A DNA stretch of 64,000 nucleotides. Origin: Variovorax gossypii. Lineage in GTDB: Bacteria; Pseudomonadota; Gammaproteobacteria; Burkholderiales; Burkholderiaceae_C. The notes below the pieces were generated by a model that saw nothing but the letters and a program-made list of their open reading frames with translations, searched no databases and was not told the origin of the DNA. Every line of letters starts with the position of its first letter. Positions within the stretch are counted from its first letter, which is position 1. Location: NCBI RefSeq assembly GCF_003965815.1, contig NZ_RXOE01000011.1, positions 1-64,000 of the forward strand. The letters are read 5' to 3'. This document shows positions 9,102-17,581 of this stretch, in pieces. The translations under genes were made by a program, and so were the position numbers.

Positions 9102-9515
9102 ATGCAGAGCATCTTCCACCTTGCCTTCAATGTCCGCGACCTCGACGGCGCCCGCCGCTTCTACGGCGGCGTACTCGGTTGCGCCGAAGGCCGCAGCACC
9201 GACACCTGGGTTGACTTCGATTTCTTCGGCCACCAGATTTCTCTTCATTTGGGCGAGCCCTTCGCCACCGCCCCCACCGGCCGCGTCGGCGACGTGATGG
9301 TGCCTATGCCGCACTTCGGCCTCGCGCTCGCGCTGCCCGACTGGCAGGCCATGGCGAAGCGGCTCGAGGCCGCCGGCACCGAGTTCGTGCTGAAGCCGCA
9401 GGTGCGGTTCGAGGGGCAGCCGGGCGAGCAATGGACGATGTTCTTCCTCGATCCGTTCGGCAATCCGATCGAGGTCAAGGGCTTCCGTTCGCTGGACACC
9501 CTCTACGACAAGTAG
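9102..9515 (+). CDS. VOC family (glyoxalase/dioxygenase fold) protein
   Basis: The 137-residue single-domain protein opens with IFHLAFNVRDLDGARRFYGG, the first beta-alpha-beta unit of the vicinal oxygen chelate fold, and ends with DPFGNPIEVKGF, which supplies the usual C-terminal Glu ligand. His6 and a central His are the other likely metal ligands. The substrate cannot be told; relatives include glyoxalases, dioxygenases and resistance proteins. It is divergent from the TraB/GumN gene, with about 50 bp between start codons. Confidence 0.85.
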   Translation: MQSIFHLAFNVRDLDGARRFYGGVLGCAEGRSTDTWVDFDFFGHQISLHLGEPFATAPTGRVGDVMVPMPHFGLALALPDWQAMAKRLEAAGTEFVLKPQVRFEGQPGEQWTMFFLDPFGNPIEVKGFRSLDTLYDK

Positions 9516-9522
9516 GCAGCCA

Positions 9523-10695
9523 ATGATCCCGCGCCCGGCCGCCGTCATCGGTCTCCTCGCGCTGCTGTGCGCCACGCTCGCGCATGCCCAGCTCGACTGC
9601 GAGATCAACGGCCGCAGCGTGAACCCCGACGACGGCAGCAGCACCGCGGGCAAGACCGGCCTGCTGCGCTGCAAGGACCGCACGAGCGGCGAGCTGCAGC
9701 GCGAGTCGCAGATACAGAACGGCGTGTCGATGGGCCTAGTGCGCATCTACGAGAAGGGCAAGCTCGCCAAGGAGCACAGCCTCAACGCCAAGGGCAACCT
9801 GCAGGGCCGCGCGCGCGAGTTCTCGCCCACCGGCCGCGTACTGCGCGACGCCACCTACGACGACGGCCAGGAGCGCGGCCTGGTGCGCAGCTTCTACCCC
9901 GACGGCAAGCTGCGCCGAGCGATCTTCTATCCCAACTCGGACACCGGCGGCGGCAACGAGCGCGCGTCGGTCGAGTTCACCGAGCACGGCCAGCTCTCGG
10001 CCCTGCGCTGCGCCGACGCGCCCACGCTGGCGCCGGTGGTCGACGACGCCAAGCTCTGCGGCTTCTCGGGCACGGGCCCGTCGCAGGTCGACCTGTTCGA
10101 TGCCCGCGGCACCTTGCGCTCGCGGCTCGCGTACGTGTCGGGCAAGCGGGTGCGCGCGCAGAGCTTCTACGACAACGGCAAGACCTCGTCGCTCGACGAG
10201 ACGGTGGGCAACCAGCGCACCGAGCAGAGCTTCTCGTCAGAGGGCGTCAAGCGCCGCGAGACGGCGTTCCTGCTGGTGGAGCGCGCCAGCATCCGCGTGC
10301 GCGAGCAGGCCTTCTCCGAGAAAGGCACGCTGGTGCGCGACCAGCGCTGGAACAGCGCGGGCGAGCCGATCGTCGACGACAGCTACTACCTCAACGGCCA
10401 GCCGCGCAGCAAGTCGGCCTACAGCGGCAGCGGCGACGCGCGCGCGGTAGAGATCACCGAGTTCTACGACAGCGGCCAGCGCGCCGCGCAGGGCCGCTAC
10501 GAGCTCCAGGGCCGCAACCGGCAGATTCCGGTCGGCACCCACCAGCGCTTCAGCGAAAAAGGCACGCTGCTGGCCGAGTCGAACTTCGACGCCAAGGGCC
10601 GCGTGACGCGCGAGCGCGCCTGGGACGAGAACGGCGAGCTGCAGCGCGACGACGAAGTCTTCGAGGACGGCTCGCGCAAGGCGTACACAAGATAA
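9523..10695 (+). CDS. Secreted MORN-variant (YwqK-like) repeat protein
   Basis: The 390-residue protein has a signal peptide (LLALLCATLAHA) and a mature start QLDCEING. The body is a series of about 20-residue units with the pattern YxxGKLxxxxxYxxxG, for example RSFYPDGKLRRA, QSFYDNGKTSS and TEFYDSGQRAAQG. These match MORN-variant repeats, annotated as YwqK-family antitoxins in other bacteria although an antitoxin role is doubtful for a secreted form. It begins 7 bp after the VOC gene and ends just before a copy of the dispersed repeat. Confidence 0.72.
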   Translation: MIPRPAAVIGLLALLCATLAHAQLDCEINGRSVNPDDGSSTAGKTGLLRCKDRTSGELQRESQIQNGVSMGLVRIYEKGKLAKEHSLNAKGNLQGRAREFSPTGRVLRDATYDDGQERGLVRSFYPDGKLRRAIFYPNSDTGGGNERASVEFTEHGQLSALRCADAPTLAPVVDDAKLCGFSGTGPSQVDLFDARGTLRSRLAYVSGKRVRAQSFYDNGKTSSLDETVGNQRTEQSFSSEGVKRRETAFLLVERASIRVREQAFSEKGTLVRDQRWNSAGEPIVDDSYYLNGQPRSKSAYSGSGDARAVEITEFYDSGQRAAQGRYELQGRNRQIPVGTHQRFSEKGTLLAESNFDAKGRVTRERAWDENGELQRDDEVFEDGSRKAYTR

Positions 10696-10697
10696 CG

Positions 10698-10787
10698 CCC
10701 CCAGGCTCCGCGCACTTCGTGTCGCTGCGCCACCCCCCTACCGGGGGCGACACCTGCGGCCCGGCGAAGCCGGTTCCGCGGTGTCCC
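10698..10787 (+). repeat. Dispersed structured intergenic repeat, copy A
   Basis: This approx. 90 bp element begins CCCCCAGGCT and ends in GGTTCCGCGGTGTCCC. It carries two hairpin potentials: a C-run/G-run stem flanked by GTCGC and GCGAC, and the CCGGCGAAGCCGG stem. Three related copies occur in this window (33780, 57325 and, inverted, 62481). It lies just after the MORN gene, where it could also act as a transcription end. Confidence 0.85.
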
Positions 10788-10812
10788 GCGAAAAGAGCTG
10801 CTCCTGGCGAGC

Positions 10813-11787
10813 TCAGTCCAGCTTGATCCCCGCCTGCTTGATGATCGGACCCCAGCGCTTCGACTCGGCGCGCGACAGCGCCGCGAACTGCGCCGGCGTG
10901 CCGGGCATCGCTTCCATGCCGAAGTCGTCGAAGCGCTTCTGCACCGCGGGCGTGCTGAAGGCCTTGTTCAGGTCGCCGTTGAGCTTGTTCACCACGGCCG
11001 CCGGCAGGCCGGCCGGGCCGAGGATGCCCTGGAAGGCGAACACCTCCGTATTGGGCACGCCCACCTCGGCCAGCGTCGGCACGTTGGGCAGCGGCTTGCT
11101 GCGCGCGCCCGAGCCGATGGCCAGCACGCGCACCTTGTTGCTCTGCATGATCGGCAGGCCCGAGGCCAGGTCGAGGAACATGCAGGGCACCTGCCCGCCC
11201 ATCACGTCGGCCATGGCCGGCGCGGCGCCGCGGTACGGAATGTGGGTGATGAAGGTGCCGGTGCGCACCTTGAACATTTCCATGGCCAGGTGGTGCGGGG
11301 AGCCGTTGCCGGGCGAGGCGTAGTTGACCTTGCCGGGGTTGGCCTTCACGTAGGCCAGGAAGTCCTTGAAGTTCTTCGCCGGGAAGTCGGGGTGCACGAC
11401 CAGTGCCAGCGGAAACTTGCCGATGGCGCCGATGTAGGTGAAGTCTTTCTCGGGGCTGAAGGGCAGCTTGCTGAAGAGATGCTCGTTGAAGGCCAGCACC
11501 GCATTGTCGGCCGACAGGATGGTGTAGCCGTCGGGCTTGCTCTTGGCGACGATGTCGGCGCCGATGTTGGTCGATGCGCCGGGGCGGTTGTCGACCACGA
11601 TCTGCTGGCCCAGCGTCTGGCGCATGGCCTCGGCCAGCACGCGTGCGATCACGTCGGTGCCGCCGCCCGCCGGATAGGGCACGACCCACTTGATGAGCTG
11701 TGCGGGGTACTCCTGCGCGCGGGCGAAGGGCGATGCGGCCATTGCGGCGCCGGAGGCGAGCGTGGCGAGAAGGGTGCGGCGATCCAT
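10813..11787 (-). CDS. Tripartite tricarboxylate transporter (Bug family) substrate-binding protein
   Basis: Start chosen at the ATG at 11787 because GGAGA lies 8 nt upstream; an in-frame TTG at 11802 is less likely. The 324-residue protein has a twin-arginine-like signal (MDRRTLLATLAS, cleaved near PFARAQ) and the Bug signatures VVPYPAGGGTDVIAR, VDNRPGAS and KPDGYT. These periplasmic proteins bind small carboxylates and are very numerous in Burkholderiales, often without partner permeases, as here. It follows the monooxygenase and small gene on the same strand, so it may bind the substrate or a product of that pathway. Confidence 0.9.
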   Translation of the reverse strand: MDRRTLLATLASGAAMAASPFARAQEYPAQLIKWVVPYPAGGGTDVIARVLAEAMRQTLGQQIVVDNRPGASTNIGADIVAKSKPDGYTILSADNAVLAFNEHLFSKLPFSPEKDFTYIGAIGKFPLALVVHPDFPAKNFKDFLAYVKANPGKVNYASPGNGSPHHLAMEMFKVRTGTFITHIPYRGAAPAMADVMGGQVPCMFLDLASGLPIMQSNKVRVLAIGSGARSKPLPNVPTLAEVGVPNTEVFAFQGILGPAGLPAAVVNKLNGDLNKAFSTPAVQKRFDDFGMEAMPGTPAQFAALSRAESKRWGPIIKQAGIKLD

Positions 11788-11829
11788 GGAAGCGGTCTCC
11801 AATCAGCTAGTTGTATGTAGTTCCGGAAA

Positions 11830-12045
11830 TCAGGAAGCGGACAGCGATGGTACGGGCAGCGCGCGCAGGGCGTCGGCCAGCGCGGCGCGGCAGCGCGCCT
11901 CGTCGCCGACCTGCTCGAACAGCAGCAGCGCGAGCCGCGCGAGGAACAGCGATTCGCGCTCGGCGCCGGCTTCGGAGATGGCGCGCGCGCACTCGGCATA
12001 CAGCCGGTCGCGGGCATCGGGTTGAAGTTGGGATGCGGTAGTCAT
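11830..12045 (-). CDS. Small DUF2783-like protein coupled to monooxygenase
   Basis: This 71-residue soluble, mostly helical protein begins MTTASQLQPDARDRLYAEC. Its ATG overlaps the monooxygenase stop codon (ATGA), so translation is probably coupled. Small DUF2783 proteins are commonly found beside FAD-dependent aromatic monooxygenases in this group, and length and context fit. The family match is recognised by pattern only. The role is unknown; a subunit, chaperone or stabiliser of the monooxygenase is possible. Confidence 0.65.
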   Translation of the reverse strand: MTTASQLQPDARDRLYAECARAISEAGAERESLFLARLALLLFEQVGDEARCRAALADALRALPVPSLSAS

Positions 12046-13790
12046 GCGGAAAGCTCCCGGGCCGCTCGGGCCAGTGCGGGTTGCAGGGCGCCCGGCGGCA
12101 GGCGGTGCCAGCGCGCGGCCACGTGGCCGTCGGGGCGCAGCAGGTAGACCGCGCCGTCCCGCGCGCCGAGCGCCTCGAAGACTTCGGGCGCGGCGTGCGC
12201 ATCGGCGCCGTCGGTGCCCGGGCTGGCGATACTGCGCAACACGAAGGGCAGCGCGCCCTTCCGTGCCCGCTCGATGTCCGCGGCCGGCAGCGCGACGAGG
12301 TCGGGCCGCAGCACCAGCAGCGTGAAGGTGGGCGCGATCCAGTCGGTGAGGTGACCGCGTTCGAGCTGCTGCTCGGGCATCGCCTCGCCCGGCAGCGGGC
12401 CTGCGGGCAGCGCGTCGCCATCGCTCGACAGCGGCGAGGCGGCATAGCGCACCGCCTGCGTCTGGCGCGGGTTGATGAGCTGCGCGATGCCGCGATGCGC
12501 CTCCGACAACGACAGCGCCGCCTCGCGCAGCAGGTCGAAGCCGCGCGACGGCGGCGACATGAACTCGGTGCTGCGCATGGCGTTCTCGGCGTTCACGTGG
12601 AAGGCCTCGATGCGCTCCTGCGAGTACGAGTCGAGCAGCGCCGCGTCCGACAGGCCCTTGGCCACGAAGGCCAGCTTCCACGCGAGGTTGTCCGCGTCGT
12701 CGAAGCCCGAGTTGAGCCCGCGCACGCCGAAGATCGGCATCGCATGCGCCGCGTTGCCCGCGAAGACGACGCGGCCGCGGCGGTAGCTCTCGAGCGTCAT
12801 CGCACCGGCACGATAGACCGAGGTCCACACCGTCTTCCACGGCAGGTGGCCTTCGCCGATGGCGTCGAGATGGCGCTGCACGAATTCGGCAACCGCCGCC
12901 GGCTGCAGCGCCTCCTCGGTGCTCTGGCCGGGGCGCAGCTGGTAGTCGATGCGCCAGATGTCATCGGGCTGGCGGTGCATGAGCACGGTCGAGCCGGGGT
13001 TCCACGGCGGATCGAACCAGGCTCGGCGCTCGGTCGGGTGGCCGCTCTTCAGCTCGATGTCGATGATCACGTAGCGGCCTTCGTAGCCCGTGCCTTCCAG
13101 CGCGAGCCCCATCGTCTTGCGCACGAAGCTCTGGCCGCCGTCGCAGGCCGCGAGCCACTGGCCGCGCAGCCGGTAGGCGCCTTCGGCATTGCGCACATCG
13201 AGCGTCACGCCTTCGTCGTCCTGCGAGAGGCCGGTGAGCTCGGTGCCCCAGCGGATGTCGACGAGCCCCGGCGTGCGCTCGTTGCGGCGCAGGATTTCCT
13301 CCAGCAGGTAGTGCTCGGCGTAGTACTGCTCGAGATTGATCATCGGCGGCAGCTTCTGCCGCTCGTCGTTCGGCATCTCGAAACGGAACACCTCGGCCGT
13401 CTTGTAGAAGCTGCGCCCGCCGGTCCATGGCAGGCCCTTGTCCATGAAGGCACGCAGCACGCCGAGCCGCTCCATGATCTCCAGGCTGCGGCGCGAGATG
13501 CAGGCCGCGCGGCTGCCAACGCACACAGTGTCGTCGGCCTCGAGGATCACGCTGCGCACGCCGTGGTTCGCGAGCCCCAGCGCGAGCGCCATGCCGACCG
13601 GGCCGCCGCCCGCGATCACCACCGGATGGCTGCCGGCTTCGACGCCGCCGGGTTCGAGCGCGGGCGTCCTGGGTTCGTAGCGCGTGTAGTGGAAGGCGCC
13701 GACGGAGGGCGGCAGTTCGGTGGCGCTGGCCGGCGGTGGCACGGGGCCGCTGGCGGCATCGCCGGGAGAGGCAGCGGGGGAGTTCGTCAT
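12042..13790 (-). CDS. FAD-dependent aromatic-ring monooxygenase (MhpA/PheA-type)
   Basis: Start at 13790 (MTNSPAAS) gives 582 residues. The Rossmann FAD motif is VVIAGGGPVGMALALGLA; the second NAD(P)H/FAD motif is the ACDGGQS region; the third is GRVVFAGNAAHAMPIFGVRGLN, where the usual GDAAH is GNAAH. These define class A flavoprotein hydroxylases of the MhpA/TfdB group that hydroxylate phenolic rings with NAD(P)H and O2. The DUF2783-like gene overlaps its end, a LuxR-type regulator is divergent, and an FAH-family hydrolase follows the regulator, all consistent with an aromatic degradation module. The exact substrate is unknown. Confidence 0.85.
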   Translation of the reverse strand: MTNSPAASPGDAASGPVPPPASATELPPSVGAFHYTRYEPRTPALEPGGVEAGSHPVVIAGGGPVGMALALGLANHGVRSVILEADDTVCVGSRAACISRRSLEIMERLGVLRAFMDKGLPWTGGRSFYKTAEVFRFEMPNDERQKLPPMINLEQYYAEHYLLEEILRRNERTPGLVDIRWGTELTGLSQDDEGVTLDVRNAEGAYRLRGQWLAACDGGQSFVRKTMGLALEGTGYEGRYVIIDIELKSGHPTERRAWFDPPWNPGSTVLMHRQPDDIWRIDYQLRPGQSTEEALQPAAVAEFVQRHLDAIGEGHLPWKTVWTSVYRAGAMTLESYRRGRVVFAGNAAHAMPIFGVRGLNSGFDDADNLAWKLAFVAKGLSDAALLDSYSQERIEAFHVNAENAMRSTEFMSPPSRGFDLLREAALSLSEAHRGIAQLINPRQTQAVRYAASPLSSDGDALPAGPLPGEAMPEQQLERGHLTDWIAPTFTLLVLRPDLVALPAADIERARKGALPFVLRSIASPGTDGADAHAAPEVFEALGARDGAVYLLRPDGHVAARWHRLPPGALQPALARAARELSA

Positions 13791-13832
13791 CCGGCGGGAT
13801 TGTCCCGATGCGCGCGGGGCGGCAATGTCATA

Positions 13833-13846
13833 ACTTCGTACGAGGT
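13833..13846. promoter_or_regulatory. Imperfect 14 bp palindrome between monooxygenase and LuxR regulator
   Basis: ACTTCGTACGAGGT is a 14 bp inverted repeat with one mismatched pair, centred at 13839/13840. It lies in the 98 bp gap between two divergent start codons. Position and symmetry suit a binding site for the LuxR-type regulator that controls both directions. It is not experimentally supported. Confidence 0.4.
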
Positions 13847-13888
13847 AGTTACCCGAATCCCCGCTCTCCAATTCCCCGTTTTCCACGC

Positions 13889-14671
13889 ATGAGACGCTGG
13901 CGCATCCACCCCGCCGAAGACACGACGCTGGCCGCGGCCGTGGTCGGCGACGTGCTCTCCGGCGTGGGCACGCCGCTCCTGGCGACCAGCTATCTCAAGG
14001 CCATGCAGCGCGTGATGCCGGTGACCTTCTGCACCGTGTTCGTGGTCGACGCCGCGGGGCGCATCGAGCTCGTGTCGGCCGCCAGCAGCTACGGCAGCAC
14101 GGCCGAGCGCACATCGGAGCGCTACGTGGCGCAGCGCTTCGACCTGCTCGACCCGAACATGGCCTGGCTCGCGGCGCGCAAGCTGCCGAAGCGCGCGCAG
14201 CTATGGATGGGCCACCAGCGCGCCGACGAGGTGGCCGACCCGGTGTACCGCGCCGCCTGCTATGGCGACGTGGGCATCCGCGAGCGCGCATCGGTGCTGT
14301 TGCTGCAGCCCACGGGGCAGCGCGTGGCGGTGAGCTTCTACCGCAGCCTCGCGCAGCCGGAGTTCGGCGCGGCGGACTTCGCGCTCATCGAGGCGCACGC
14401 CACGCTGCTGGCCGACGCCACCGCCGCCCACGGCCGAAGCGCCGTGGCTGCGCGGAAGGCGGTGGAACCCGCCCTCGCATCGCGGCTGCTGAAGCTGAGC
14501 CTGCGCGAACGCGAGGTCATCGGCCACCTGATGGCCGGCCGCACGGCCAAGGAGGCCGCGCGCGAGATCGGCGTGGAGCTGACGACGGTGCGTACCCACC
14601 AGTACCGCGCGTTCCGGCGGCTGGGGATACGGTCGCAGAAGGAGCTGCTGCGCGGCGCGGGGCCGCACTGA
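13889..14671 (+). CDS. LuxR family (GerE-type HTH) transcriptional regulator
   Basis: Start at 13889 (MRRWRIHPAED) gives 260 residues. The C-terminal third contains the LuxR/GerE helix-turn-helix: LSLREREVIGHLMAGRTAKE followed by AAREIGVELTTVRTHQYRAF. The N-terminal 190 residues look like a GAF/sensor-type domain and lack clear acyl-homoserine-lactone-binding features. It is divergent from the monooxygenase and is the obvious candidate regulator. It ends 10 bp before the convergent FAH-family gene. Confidence 0.82.
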   Translation: MRRWRIHPAEDTTLAAAVVGDVLSGVGTPLLATSYLKAMQRVMPVTFCTVFVVDAAGRIELVSAASSYGSTAERTSERYVAQRFDLLDPNMAWLAARKLPKRAQLWMGHQRADEVADPVYRAACYGDVGIRERASVLLLQPTGQRVAVSFYRSLAQPEFGAADFALIEAHATLLADATAAHGRSAVAARKAVEPALASRLLKLSLREREVIGHLMAGRTAKEAAREIGVELTTVRTHQYRAFRRLGIRSQKELLRGAGPH

Positions 14672-14681
14672 GCGAGCAGCC

Positions 14682-15785
14682 TCAGTCTTCCGAGGCCTCT
14701 TCCGCCTGCGGCGCCTCGTCGCCGACTTCCCCGGCCTGCTGCGGCTTCACCAGCGACACCGGCGCTTCCTTCGGACGGCCGGCGGTGGACACGATCTCCT
14801 GGTCGATCGCACCGAACAGCGAGCGCCCGTCCAGCCCCTTCATCTCGATGCGGATGGTGTCGCCGAACTTCATGAAGTCGGTGTAGGGCTGGCCGGTCTG
14901 GATGGTCTCGATGCAGCGCTTCTCGGCGATGCACGAGTAGCCCTTGGGCCAGTCCATGTGGCCGTTCTTCTCCACGCCCTTGTTGCTCACGGTGCCGCTG
15001 CCCACGATGCTGCCGGCGCGCACGTTGCGCGTCTTGGCGATGTGGGCGATGAGCTGGCCGAAGTGGAAGGTCATCTCCGGGCCGGCGTCGCACATGCCGA
15101 CCTTGCGGCCGTTCCAGCTGCTTTGCAGCGCGAGGTGCACGCGGCCTTGCTGCCAGGCCTCGCCGAGCTCGTCGAGCGTCACGGCCACGGGGCTGAAAGC
15201 GGTGGCGGGCTTGCTCTGGAAGAAGCCGAAGCCCTTGGCCAGCTCGGCCGGGATGAGGTTGCGCAGGCTCACGTCGTTGGCCAGCATCACGAGGCGGATG
15301 CCCTCCAGCGCCTGCTCGGGCGTGGCGCCCATGCGCACGTCGCCGGTGACGACCGCGATCTCGGCCTCGAAGTCGATGCCCATGGCCTCGCTGGGCACGA
15401 CCACGTCGTCGGTCGGGCCGAGGAAGTCGTCGCTGCCGCCCTGGTACATCAGCGGGTCGGTGTAGAAGCTCTCGGGCACCTCGGCGTTGCGCGCCTTGCG
15501 CACCAGCTCGACGTGGTTGATGTACGCCGAGCCGTCGGCCCACTGGTAGGCGCGCGGCAGCGGAGCCATGCACATCGACGGATCGAAGGGAAAGGCGTGG
15601 CGCGCGCGGCCGGCGTTGAGACTGGCGTACAGGTCCTGCAGCTGCGGGCTCATGAAGCCCCAGTCGTCCAGCACCTGCTGCAGCCGGTTGGCGATGCCGG
15701 TGGCGTAGTGGGCGAGCGTGAGGTCGCGCGATACGACGACGAGCTGGCCGTCGCGCGAGCCGTCCTTCAGGGTGGCGAGTTTCAT
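14682..15785 (-). CDS. Fumarylacetoacetate hydrolase (FAH) family protein
   Basis: The 367-residue protein starts MKLATLKDGSRDGQL. The FAH core has metal-binding acidic residues in GIDFEAEIAVVTGDV, followed by MLANDVSLRN and GSGTVSNKG. Family members hydrolyse carbon-carbon bonds of ring-cleavage products or decarboxylate/hydrate related keto acids using Mg2+. Together with the nearby monooxygenase it suggests an aromatic or amino-acid ring catabolic route. A Glu-rich C-terminal tail (EEASED) is a minor oddity. Confidence 0.85.
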   Translation of the reverse strand: MKLATLKDGSRDGQLVVVSRDLTLAHYATGIANRLQQVLDDWGFMSPQLQDLYASLNAGRARHAFPFDPSMCMAPLPRAYQWADGSAYINHVELVRKARNAEVPESFYTDPLMYQGGSDDFLGPTDDVVVPSEAMGIDFEAEIAVVTGDVRMGATPEQALEGIRLVMLANDVSLRNLIPAELAKGFGFFQSKPATAFSPVAVTLDELGEAWQQGRVHLALQSSWNGRKVGMCDAGPEMTFHFGQLIAHIAKTRNVRAGSIVGSGTVSNKGVEKNGHMDWPKGYSCIAEKRCIETIQTGQPYTDFMKFGDTIRIEMKGLDGRSLFGAIDQEIVSTAGRPKEAPVSLVKPQQAGEVGDEAPQAEEASED

Positions 15786-15933
15786 GATGCGGTGCGTGCT
15801 TGCTGGGAGGAAGGACGGGGACGCGGCGCCGGCACGGACCGGGCGCCGCTCCCACTTAAACTGGTTGGACGGGCGGCAGTTTACCGAGGTGGTCTTCGTG
15901 AACCTCCGGGCCGGCGCCTCACTCCACACAACG

Positions 15934-17118
15934 ATGCCGACGCTCGTCGCCCCTTCTTCCCAGTTGCCTGCAGGCCTGCCCGAGCGTCCGTCGTGGCGCG
16001 CGCTGATCGGGCTGACGCTGCTCGTGGCGCTGGTCCACGTGGTGCTGCTCGGGGTGGCGCCGATGGCCATCGGGCCGGAGCCTTCGCCGCTGGCGAGCAA
16101 GTTCAGCACGCGAACCATCGTCATCGCACCGCCGGCCTCGGAAGCACCCGCGCCTGCCGCCGCACCGGCCCAGGCCAAGCCCGCGCCGCCGCCCAAGCCG
16201 CGACGCCCGCGCGAGCCCACGGCGCCCAGGCCGAAGCCGGCCCCGGCAGCCGTCGCGCCGACGCCGGAACCCGACACCCCCACGAATCCCGCCCCGGAAA
16301 CGCCCGACCTGACGGCCCAGGCCGCTACCGATTCAGGAGCGACGTCGCCGGAAGCGGCGGCCAGCGCGCCGGCGGGCCCGACCTCTCCCGCCGGCGGCAC
16401 CGGAACCGGCACCGCGGCAGCCGCCGGCGGCGAAGGCTCGGGCACCATCGCGGGCACCCAGGCGATGAAGATCCCGGGCTCGGTCACGCTCGATTTCGAA
16501 GCCACCGGTCAGTCAGGGGCCTCCCCGCAGCGCGGCGTGTTCGGCGAGCTGGTCTGGCTGCAGGACGGCAGCCGCTACGACGGACGGCTGACGCTCAAGG
16601 CGGTGTTCTTCACGCTGCTGAACTGGCACAGCACCGGGCGGATCGGCCCTTCCGGCCTGGAGCCGGAGCGGTATTCCGAGAGCCGCAAGTCCGAGGTGGC
16701 CTCGCATTTCGCGCGCGACCGGGGGCAGGTCGTGTTCAGCAACAACGCGCCTCCGGTGCCCCTGCTGGCCGGCGCCCAGGACCGCATGAGCGTGATGATG
16801 CAGCTCGGCGGCCTGCTGGCCGCCAGCCCGGAGCGCTATCCGGCCGGCACCAAGATCTCGGTGCAGACCGTGGGCCCCAAGGACGCCGATGTCTGGGTCT
16901 TCGTGGTCGGCGAGGAGGAAAAGCTCAGCCTCCCGGCCGGCGAGTACGTCGCCCGCAAGCTCACGCGCGACCCACGCCGGGATTTCGATAGAAAACTGGA
17001 GCTCTGGCTTGCGCCAGCGTACGGCTACCTTCCCGTGCGCATCAAGCAGACGGAGACCAACGGGGACTTCGCTGACGCGCAATTGCGCAAACCCCTGCCT
17101 GCGGGCTCGTCAAATTGA
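15934..17118 (+). CDS. DUF3108 domain protein with N-terminal anchor and Pro/Ala-rich linker
   Basis: Start at 15934 gives 394 residues. A single membrane segment (ALIGLTLLVALVHVVLLGVA, about 24-44) is followed by about 130 residues rich in Pro, Ala and Lys resembling the periplasm-spanning part of TonB. The C-terminal 200 residues match DUF3108 (VTLDFEATGQS ... LTLKAVFF ... PVRIKQTETNGDFADAQL). The protein should be anchored in the inner membrane with its domain in the periplasm. Function is not known. It is divergent from the FAH-family gene. Confidence 0.75.
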   Translation: MPTLVAPSSQLPAGLPERPSWRALIGLTLLVALVHVVLLGVAPMAIGPEPSPLASKFSTRTIVIAPPASEAPAPAAAPAQAKPAPPPKPRRPREPTAPRPKPAPAAVAPTPEPDTPTNPAPETPDLTAQAATDSGATSPEAAASAPAGPTSPAGGTGTGTAAAAGGEGSGTIAGTQAMKIPGSVTLDFEATGQSGASPQRGVFGELVWLQDGSRYDGRLTLKAVFFTLLNWHSTGRIGPSGLEPERYSESRKSEVASHFARDRGQVVFSNNAPPVPLLAGAQDRMSVMMQLGGLLAASPERYPAGTKISVQTVGPKDADVWVFVVGEEEKLSLPAGEYVARKLTRDPRRDFDRKLELWLAPAYGYLPVRIKQTETNGDFADAQLRKPLPAGSSN

Positions 17119-17172
17119 GGAGAAAGTCACACCAACGGAGCAAAAGGGACTGGAGATATGCCAATTAGCCTG

Positions 17173-17200
17173 TTGGTTTTACAAATAGACAACCTATCTT
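17173..17200 (+). promoter_or_regulatory. Candidate sigma70 promoter for the DUF3567 gene
   Basis: TTGGTT (17173-17178) and TATCTT (17195-17200) are separated by 16 nt in an AT-rich stretch, the only such patch between the DUF3108 and DUF3567 genes. The predicted transcript would have a leader of about 60 nt. Confidence 0.35.
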
Positions 17201-17265
17201 GAAACTGGCGCGTTGATTGCTATCTAACCCCCATGAACGCCATCGACATTCTCACAGGGCCCGCC

Positions 17266-17544
17266 ATGAACATGCTTTATGACTCGGAGTCTTTCGTCGT
17301 CGTGCACGTACAGCCCAACGAGGGCGACGCGCCCGCGCAGCCGAACATGCCGGTTCTGGAGCGCCACGGCTTCGAGATCGTGGACAAGCGTTCGGGCAAG
17401 GAGGTCTACCTCGATGGCTCATGGGCGGAACTGTTCCAGCAGCAGATCGCCGCATGGCAGCTCAACACCCCTACCCAGGAAGAAGTCGAAGACACGCTCG
17501 AGGGCTACGCCGAACTGGCGCACACCCCGGTCCTGGTGCACTGA
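17266..17544 (+). CDS. DUF3567 family small protein
   Basis: The start MNMLYDSESFVVV at 17266 is preferred because family members begin with a MxMxY motif and AGGG lies upstream; an in-frame ATG at 17233 would add 11 residues. The 92-residue acidic soluble protein ends TPVLVH, similar to other Burkholderiales members. It has no catalytic motif that I can recognise. Such genes are widespread single-copy markers of Burkholderiales, with unknown function. Confidence 0.72.
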   Translation: MNMLYDSESFVVVHVQPNEGDAPAQPNMPVLERHGFEIVDKRSGKEVYLDGSWAELFQQQIAAWQLNTPTQEEVEDTLEGYAELAHTPVLVH

Positions 17545-17581
17545 GCCCCCACCGAAAACCGCAACACGCGACACGCAAGCC

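Noticed and set aside
9523..10695. Toxin-antitoxin antitoxin (YwqK annotation)
   Set aside because: The protein has a signal peptide and no toxin partner next to it, so an antitoxin function is unlikely.
13889..14671. Quorum-sensing LuxR receptor
   Set aside because: Only the C-terminal GerE-type HTH is recognisable; the acyl-homoserine-lactone pocket residues are not evident and there is no luxI gene.
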